Shown here: positions 5,054-9,245 of the stretch, one piece after another
How positions within the stretch are numbered: position 1 is the first letter of the stretch
How the letters are laid out: every line of letters starts with the position of its first letter
Assembly (NCBI GenBank): GCA_030636615.1
Contig: DAOVWP010000019.1
Location: 1-9,245 of the forward strand
Source: Candidatus Nanohaloarchaea archaeon
GTDB taxonomy: Archaea > EX4484-52 > GLR71
Reading direction: 5' to 3'
Length of the DNA stretch: 9,245 nucleotides
Made by a program: the position numbers and the translations under genes
The notes under the pieces: generated by a model
What the model was told of the DNA's origin: nothing
The model's database searches: none
What the model saw: the letters and a program-made list of their open reading frames with translations, nothing else

Positions 5054-5929
5054 TTAGTCACCTTTTGTTTTTTCTTCAGTTTTTTCTGTTAATACTTCTG
5101 TTTCCTGTTCAATTAGCGCAAGTTGTTTCTGTTCAAAAATTTCCGGGTTGATACTGATGATTATGATGCTGTTGTTTTTTATGGACTGAGTCTTTAATAT
5201 CTGCACAATTTTCAGCAGTGTGTTGAAGTCTATGCTTGTCATGATCCTATCAAGGCAGTCTATCACTAATATTCCATCTTTGTTTGAGTCTTCAATAAAT
5301 TTAGTTATCTTTGAAATTATGTCTTCAATCCTCATTTTTCTCGTGAAGTTTGCACTCAGTTCCATTACAGGAATCTCTTCGTTGATTTTGTAGTCTTTTC
5401 TTATCCTATCAGGTATTTCTTTTGTTATGGCAAGTCCCTGTTTTCCCTGTCCTGTCTTTTTTCTAAATATTTCAAAAGCTTTGAGTGGTTTTTTCTCATT
5501 GATAAGATAAACATATCCCTCAGCTATTTTTTTCTTCTTTCCAAGAGTTTCTGATGCAGGTTCTTCTTTATTGTTCTTTTGTCCAATATCTAAAAGCTGT
5601 GTGATACCCTCGTTCTTGTTGAGGACCAAAAATGAGTAAATCATGGCTGTAGCGTTTAAAACATGGATTACAAGATCAAACCCAAGATAGTTTGAAGTTG
5701 ATAATATCTTTATGAGTAGTTGAAGTTCTGCTACTGCAATCACTTCTGTGAGGATTACCAGTATAAGTGCCATCCTCTTGTTTCCCATTTTTTTGTAGTT
5801 GAACAGCATGTATCCCATTACAAATAGAGAATAAAATATTATGGCAAGGCTTAAGGCAATTACTATGAATAGACCCGCGTTGTCTCCTACAATCTCTATC
5901 ATGTTGGATACAGGTTCTGCCAGGGCCAT
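5054..5929 (-). CDS. Three-pass membrane protein with C-terminal DUF835 domain
   Basis: Residues about 19-44, 52-76 and 84-104 are hydrophobic and predict three membrane segments. A charged linker (KKNNKEEP, GKKKK) follows. Residues about 137-270 match the DUF835 fold as I know it: GYVYLINEKKPLKAFEIF at the start, GKQGLAITKEIPDRIRKDY, then a strand GILVIDCLDRIM, a helix and the strand NNSIIIISINPEIF. This has the look of a degenerate P-loop/KaiC-like ATPase core without a Walker A motif. DUF835 proteins are common in archaea and often linked to signalling, but no activity is established. The ATG at 5929 is preceded by AAAAGGTAAGATC as ribosome site, 15 bases after the upstream gene's stop. 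It is the central gene of a three-gene operon. Confidence 0.85.
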   Translation of the reverse strand: MALAEPVSNMIEIVGDNAGLFIVIALSLAIIFYSLFVMGYMLFNYKKMGNKRMALILVILTEVIAVAELQLLIKILSTSNYLGFDLVIHVLNATAMIYSFLVLNKNEGITQLLDIGQKNNKEEPASETLGKKKKIAEGYVYLINEKKPLKAFEIFRKKTGQGKQGLAITKEIPDRIRKDYKINEEIPVMELSANFTRKMRIEDIISKITKFIEDSNKDGILVIDCLDRIMTSIDFNTLLKIVQILKTQSIKNNSIIIISINPEIFEQKQLALIEQETEVLTEKTEEKTKGD

Positions 5930-5944
5930 TTTAGATCTTACCTT

Positions 5945-6187
5945 TTATATCAATCTGTTGAATTTTAGGGTTACAAAAATCAGGTATGCAACAAGCACTA
6001 TGATAATCGCTATCTGTATATAGTCTGCAGTTGTTATTTTTTTCAGTTTTTCTGTGAGCGGGTGTTTATTCTTTTTTTCTTCTTGCTTTACAGTCTTATG
6101 TGCTTGTTTTGTTTTTTTTGAGAATTTTTCGTTTCTTTGTCTTACTTTTGTTTTTCCTTTGGTTAACATTTTCTTTTTTGCCGGCAT
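5945..6187 (-). CDS. Lys-rich small protein with C-terminal membrane anchor
   Basis: I chose ATG 6187-6185 (80 residues, starting MPAKKK) over the GTG nine bases upstream, because the TATA box at 6204-6215 puts transcription start at about this ATG. Residues 1-50 are dense in Lys, Thr and Glu. Residues about 55-75 (YIQIAIIIVLVAYLIFVTL) form one membrane segment, with only a few residues after it. By the positive-inside rule the basic part should lie in the cytoplasm. It is the first gene of the operon with the DUF835 membrane protein, so the two may form a complex. The basic tail could bind nucleic acid or acidic lipid; neither is shown. No named family recognised. Confidence 0.8.
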   Translation of the reverse strand: MPAKKKMLTKGKTKVRQRNEKFSKKTKQAHKTVKQEEKKNKHPLTEKLKKITTADYIQIAIIIVLVAYLIFVTLKFNRLI

Positions 6188-6203
6188 ATTAATCACTAGG
6201 TGT

Positions 6204-6215
6204 CTTTTATATATA
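6204..6215 (-). promoter_or_regulatory. TATA box of the DUF835 operon
   Basis: On the - strand TATATATAAAAG is centred about 23-25 bases before the ATG at 6187, predicting a leaderless mRNA for the three-gene operon. A second A/T element (about 6240-6258) lies further upstream and is less well placed. Confidence 0.6.
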
Positions 6216-6281
6216 TTATATTATTGGGCATCAGTTGTTTATATATTTTATATCTGATGTCAAGAATTGGTCAGGGTAAGA

Positions 6282-6354
6282 TAGTCCCGCGCGGATTCGA
6301 ACCGCGGTCCTCGGTTCCAAAGACCGAGATGATTGACCCCTACACTACGGGACT
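6282..6354 (-). tRNA. trnQ: tRNA-Gln (anticodon UUG)
   Basis: Read on the - strand, a 7-base acceptor stem AGTCCCG/CGGGACT closes with discriminator A. The anticodon stem TCGGT/ACCGA encloses the loop CTTTGGA, giving anticodon TTG (UUG), which reads CAA and, by wobble, CAG. The T arm is CGCGG, TTCGAAT, CCGCG. The A1-U72 first pair is typical of archaeal tRNA-Gln. No CCA is encoded and no intron is present. In this organism it should be charged with Glu and then amidated by GatDE, whose subunit E is encoded in the same window. Confidence 0.96.
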
Positions 6355-6379
6355 GTATAGGCTGAATTTTTTTGTAATC

Positions 6380-6389
6380 TTTTTATAAC
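6380..6389 (-). promoter_or_regulatory. TATA box for tRNA-Gln
   Basis: On the - strand GTTATAAAAA lies about 30 bases before the first base of the mature tRNA. This allows a very short 5' leader to be removed by RNase P. It shares a 66-base divergent spacer with the promoter of the ATP-cone nuclease gene. Confidence 0.65.
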
Positions 6390-6399
6390 TATTTATGTA
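6389..6399 (+). promoter_or_regulatory. Candidate TATA box for the ATP-cone nuclease gene
   Basis: CTATTTATGTA is centred about 26 bases before the ATG at 6421, which puts transcription start at or next to the start codon and suggests a leaderless mRNA. No ribosome site is visible. Confidence 0.4.
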
Positions 6400-6420
6400 T
6401 GTTTCGGATAATCTCTTATT

Positions 6421-7275
6421 ATGGTCATGATTGTCAAAGCTAATGGAGAAAGTGTTCTTTTTGATCGGAAGAAGGCAATTTATAGTTGCAGTAGATCCGG
6501 CGCGTCTGAGGAGGATGTGGAAGTTGTTTTAAACAAGGTAGAGAATCAACTGAGAGATGGGATGACTACGAAGCAGATTAAGGGAATAATTTTATCGGAG
6601 CTTAGGAAACTTGATAAGCATTCTGCAAGGAGGTATCTTCTGCGCGAGGCTGTAGCGAAGATGGATACGTGTACGCATCAGTTTGAGATGTATATAGCTA
6701 ATATGTTCAAGTATTATGGTTATAAGACAGTATGGGAACCGAAACCAAAACCGATGGGGTATTGTACAGATCATGAGATTGATGTGTCAATCGAGAAAGA
6801 TGGTGTGCTGGAATTTATCGAGTGCAAGCATCATCAATCTTTTCACAGGTTTACCGGACTTCCTGTATCTATGATTGTATGGGCAGTACTGGAAGATCTG
6901 GAAGAAGGGTACAAGGTCCGGAAGAAGAATTCTTATCCATTTGTACATGCGCGGATGATTACCAATACAAAAGTGTCAATGCATGCTATACAATATGCAA
7001 ATGGTAAAAATATTAAGCTTGTAGGGTGGAATTATCCAAAAGGGAAAGGTCTGAATGATCTTATTGAAAAAAGTGGGGCATATCCGCTTAATCTTCTTAT
7101 CGGATTAAATAATGGTATTGTTGATAAGTTGTTTGCAAAAGGTATATATGATACTATGAAGTTTCAGGAAGCAGATGATGATCTGATTGTGTCATGCGGC
7201 GTTCCTTTGAATAAGATTTCTAATTTGAAAAGTGTTGCAAAAGGTTTAAAAGAGTCACTTAAGAAAAACTTGTAG
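6421..7275 (+). CDS. ATP-cone domain fused to a PD-(D/E)XK (Mrr-like) nuclease domain
   Basis: Residues 1-80 match an ATP-cone, the nucleotide-sensing domain of ribonucleotide reductases and NrdR: IVKANGESVLFDRKKAIYS, the Gly/Ala-rich turn SGASEEDV, and HSARRYLLREAVAKM. Residues about 83-210 carry the nuclease core: helix FEMYIANMFKYYGY, then HEID (Asp121), strand EFIECK (Glu134-x-Lys136), and the Mrr-like strand TNTKVSMHAIQYANGKNIKLVGW. Residues about 221-275 resemble helix-hairpin-helix repeats (LLIGLNNGIVDKLFAKGI). All catalytic residues are present. I infer a DNA endonuclease whose activity is tuned by (d)ATP. The architecture is known in bacteria and archaea but its role is unclear. No methyltransferase is next to it, so a classical restriction-modification role is not supported here. 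A signal-anchored protein gene follows after nine bases. Confidence 0.9.
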   Translation: MVMIVKANGESVLFDRKKAIYSCSRSGASEEDVEVVLNKVENQLRDGMTTKQIKGIILSELRKLDKHSARRYLLREAVAKMDTCTHQFEMYIANMFKYYGYKTVWEPKPKPMGYCTDHEIDVSIEKDGVLEFIECKHHQSFHRFTGLPVSMIVWAVLEDLEEGYKVRKKNSYPFVHARMITNTKVSMHAIQYANGKNIKLVGWNYPKGKGLNDLIEKSGAYPLNLLIGLNNGIVDKLFAKGIYDTMKFQEADDDLIVSCGVPLNKISNLKSVAKGLKESLKKNL

Positions 7276-7284
7276 GTTTTGATT

Positions 7285-7779
7285 ATGTCTCGCAAAAGTA
7301 AAAGTAAGAATTTAAGTTCAAAAATCTTTTGCGTTTTTATTGCTGTTATGTTTTTTGGTTCAATGTTTGCAGGTGCGTTTTTCTGGAAAATGGATGATGG
7401 TGATGGCAGGGGAGGTATCAGTGATAAGATTTTTGAGAATCAGGTTCTTGAGCGACTTGATATAGATGAAGAGACAGAAAATGTTCTTCTCGGGAATTTC
7501 AGGATATTTATAGAAACAGGTAATGATAATTTTGCAGGAAATATTGAGGCGTTTGTGCTGAGTGATTTTGCTCCTCTGGCGGTTCAGGATGGGGATCTTA
7601 TTGTTGTGTACCTGATAAAAGAGAGCGGAGTTTATGAGAATTCAATAAATGTACGCAGTGCTTCTGCTGATTTTGAGTTTGATTCTTTTAATGAGACAGA
7701 GATTAAGGATTTCTTATGTGAGAATATGGATTCGCAGCTTTCTTCCAGTTATGATTATTGTATCCTGATGGATTTTTAA
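7285..7779 (+). CDS. Signal-anchored extracytoplasmic protein of unknown function
   Basis: I chose ATG 7285 (164 residues), nine bases after the nuclease stop, over an in-frame TTG two codons earlier. Residues 1-13 are basic (SRKSKSK), followed by a membrane segment at about 14-34 (IFCVFIAVMFFGSMFAGAFFW), broken by small residues as in a signal anchor. The rest is acidic and probably a mixed alpha/beta domain outside the cell: NFRIFIETGNDNF, GDLIVVYLIKES, then FNETEIKDFLCENM and a final YDYCILMDF. Two late cysteines could form a disulfide. I do not recognise a family. It probably shares an mRNA with the nuclease gene, though the functional link is unclear. It converges on the - strand gene ending at 7790. 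Confidence 0.8.
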   Translation: MSRKSKSKNLSSKIFCVFIAVMFFGSMFAGAFFWKMDDGDGRGGISDKIFENQVLERLDIDEETENVLLGNFRIFIETGNDNFAGNIEAFVLSDFAPLAVQDGDLIVVYLIKESGVYENSINVRSASADFEFDSFNETEIKDFLCENMDSQLSSSYDYCILMDF

Positions 7780-7789
7780 GTTAGTTCTC

Positions 7790-8119
7790 TTAGTAATTTT
7801 TGGTATTTAGATCTCCTGTGTTGTTTGTTATGTTTGTTATTTGGTCATAGTTGTTCTTTTTTGCTTTTGAGTTTTTTATTATTGCAAGGGTTGTTAATCC
7901 TATGATGCCTCCAATTGCTCTTAGGGTAAAAGAATTACAATTATTTCCAGCTCTTATGAATTGTTTAGAACTTTCTAACATTATATCGTATCCTTTCTTG
8001 TCGATGTTTTGCAGAATATTTTTTTTTGTATTGTATATTGTTTTGCAAATAGTGGTATCTAAATGGTCTATGTATGAATTGTTATTATGTGCTGTTGAGA
8101 ATGATATGTTTTTACTCAT
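7790..8119 (-). CDS. Small hypothetical protein with C-terminal hydrophobic segment
   Basis: The 109-residue frame starts at ATG 8119. It is supported by a well-placed TATA box (8143-8153) about 29 bases before it, giving a leader of only a few bases. Residues 1-65 are polar and Asn/Lys-rich, perhaps helical (IYNTKKNILQNI). Residues about 66-83 (LRAIGGIIGLTTLAII) are a short hydrophobic segment with small residues, possibly a membrane helix. The C-terminus is a polar Asn/Thr-rich tail. No family recognised. The Asn-rich composition also fits chance translation of A-rich DNA, but the promoter and the full occupation of the interval between its neighbours favour a real gene. A 90-residue frame on the other strand is less likely. 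Confidence 0.6.
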   Translation of the reverse strand: MSKNISFSTAHNNNSYIDHLDTTICKTIYNTKKNILQNIDKKGYDIMLESSKQFIRAGNNCNSFTLRAIGGIIGLTTLAIIKNSKAKKNNYDQITNITNNTGDLNTKNY

Positions 8120-8142
8120 GTAGTTTGGTTGTTGTAAAGGAG

Positions 8143-8153
8143 TTATATATATT
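8143..8153 (-). promoter_or_regulatory. TATA box for the 109-residue gene
   Basis: On the - strand the sequence reads TAATATATATAAC and is centred about 29 bases before the ATG at 8119. It sits in the 62-base gap after alaS, so the small gene need not depend on read-through from alaS. Confidence 0.55.
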
Positions 8154-8181
8154 ATATTTTTGCAGTTGATTTTTAATAGGT

Positions 8182-9245
8182 TTACTCTTGCTGAGTTAAG
8201 ATCTTTTGTTTCATGTCATCAAGTTCTTTTTTGAATTTCTTTATCGTGTTTGCAAGATGGGGTTTCTGGCTCTTGAGAATCTCACAGGATTTGTCAATCG
8301 GATTTCCTTCATAGTCTTCTGTAGATGTGAGCTCAAGTTGTTTTGGATCGATCTTTTTGTTTTTTCTAAGGGCTTTTTTTGCTCTCTTCCATTTGCTGAA
8401 AAGCTCTTCTGTCCTTGCAGGGATCTGAGACTGTTTGCAGTTCAGTGTTGCGCATATTTCATCAATACTGCTGTTATTCAGCTCTTTTGCTGTTCTTGTG
8501 GCGTTGCCAGCCATGAACTCTATTCTTACTACTCCGTCCTGGATCTTTGTGGTGCGGATTATTTTTATTTCACCAACCTCGCCTGTGCGGTTTACATGAG
8601 TGCCTCCGCATGCTTCGATGTCATGATTGCCTATCGCTACTATTCTTAGGTTGTTGCCGATCGGCGCGCTGCCCTGATAAATCCTGAATCCATATTTCTT
8701 TTCTGCAGCAGAGCGTTCCATGAATCCAAGTGAAAGTTTTATGTCTTTCTTTACTATATTGTTTGATATATCTTCAATCTTATCTAATTCTTCTTTTGTA
8801 ATGCTGTCATAGTGAGTTATATCAAGCCGTCCTTTGCTTGTTGTCTTTTCTGAACCGGCCTGCCATACATGTTTGCCGAGAATGATTTTTGCTGCGCCGT
8901 TTATGATGTGAGCGGCTGTGTGGTGTTGGGTTATCTGTTTTCTTCTTTCTATGTCGATTTTTCCTGTAACTATGTCTCCTATTTTCAGATTGGTCGGGTT
9001 TTTCATGATATGAATCATTGCATTGCCCTGCTTTGCAACATCTATGACTTCTTCGTTGTTGAGATGGCCTTTATCTGATGCCTGACCTCCTGAGAGAGCA
9101 TAGAAATGTGTTTTGTCAAGGATGATCATGTTGTCTTTGATGCTTATTATTTTTGCCTTAAACTCTACTTTTGAATAGTCTGAGTAGTATAGGTTTTCTG
9201 TCTTGAGGTCGTCGCTGAAAGGATACTTTTTCTTTTTTTCTTTGG
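8182..9245 (-). CDS. alaS: Alanyl-tRNA synthetase, C-terminal part (partial), lacking C-Ala domain
   Basis: The frame is open through the right edge, so the ATG at 9129 is internal; 354 codons are visible. The start of the visible part (FKAKIISI, then DKTHFYALSGGQ) is the beta-barrel before the editing domain. The editing site has HHTAAH (second His and last His as metal ligands) and CGGTH about 100 residues later, so hydrolysis of mischarged Ser/Gly-tRNA(Ala) should be intact. After CGGTH only about 137 residues remain: one helical segment (ELFSKWKRAKKALRK), a short insert and a final helix (IKKFKKELDDMKQKI). The glycine-rich DHHA1-like C-Ala domain that ends most archaeal AlaRS is not visible. 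Nanoarchaeum equitans AlaRS is known to lack this domain, in line with a DPANN host. It catalyses Ala-tRNA synthesis in the cytoplasm. Confidence 0.95.
   Translation of the reverse strand, partial: KEKKKKYPFSDDLKTENLYYSDYSKVEFKAKIISIKDNMIILDKTHFYALSGGQASDKGHLNNEEVIDVAKQGNAMIHIMKNPTNLKIGDIVTGKIDIERRKQITQHHTAAHIINGAAKIILGKHVWQAGSEKTTSKGRLDITHYDSITKEELDKIEDISNNIVKKDIKLSLGFMERSAAEKKYGFRIYQGSAPIGNNLRIVAIGNHDIEACGGTHVNRTGEVGEIKIIRTTKIQDGVVRIEFMAGNATRTAKELNNSSIDEICATLNCKQSQIPARTEELFSKWKRAKKALRKNKKIDPKQLELTSTEDYEGNPIDKSCEILKSQKPHLANTIKKFKKELDDMKQKILTQQE

Noticed and set aside
7851..8123. 90-residue + strand frame opposite the 109-residue gene
   Set aside because: No TATA element or ribosome site fits its start, while the - strand frame has a well-placed promoter.
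8206..9078. + strand open frames opposite alaS
   Set aside because: Antisense shadows of alaS, rich in Phe and Cys because the + strand is T-rich.

Overview
The window looks like part of an AT-rich archaeal chromosome, most likely from a small-genome DPANN-type lineage (Woesearchaeota, Pacearchaeota or Nanoarchaeota-like). The evidence is: the 3' half of gatE, the archaea-specific subunit of the GatDE Glu-tRNA(Gln) amidotransferase; an archaeal-type alanyl-tRNA synthetase that ends without the usual C-terminal C-Ala/DHHA1 domain; a XerA-type recombinase; a DUF835 membrane protein; a tRNA-Gln without an encoded CCA; and several genes with a TATA element about 25 bases before the start codon, as in leaderless archaeal transcripts. 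The lineage is inferred; no rRNA is present to fix it.

Left part (1-2144, + strand): the end of gatE, a 250-base spacer with three copies of a 13-base direct repeat, then a gene for a 297-residue protein with an amphipathic N-terminus, a coiled-coil-like middle and a C-terminal winged helix. The middle (2145-4449) is gene-poor. It holds 1 kb of T/G-rich DNA with several repeat families, xerA on the - strand, and a 28-base dif-like site just upstream of the xerA start. Copies of a 10-base near-palindrome (TGTTGTAACA and variants) lie in the 3' half of the 297-residue gene, just after its stop and 450 bases further on.

Right part (4450-9245): a small winged-helix regulator; a three-gene - strand operon (Lys-rich single-pass membrane protein, three-pass DUF835 protein, small basic protein); tRNA-Gln(UUG); a divergent + strand pair encoding an ATP-cone/PD-(D/E)XK nuclease and a signal-anchored protein; a small - strand protein with its own promoter; and the 3' end of alaS.

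Main idea to test: positions 800-4400 may be a chromosome-maintenance locus. A XerA recombinase sits beside its probable dif site. Next to it is a possibly membrane-associated coiled-coil/winged-helix protein, with a cluster of repeated sites in and around its gene. This resembles in outline the MatP/matS or RacA type of chromosome organiser, but that function is inference. GatE and tRNA-Gln(UUG) belong to the same indirect Gln-tRNA pathway.
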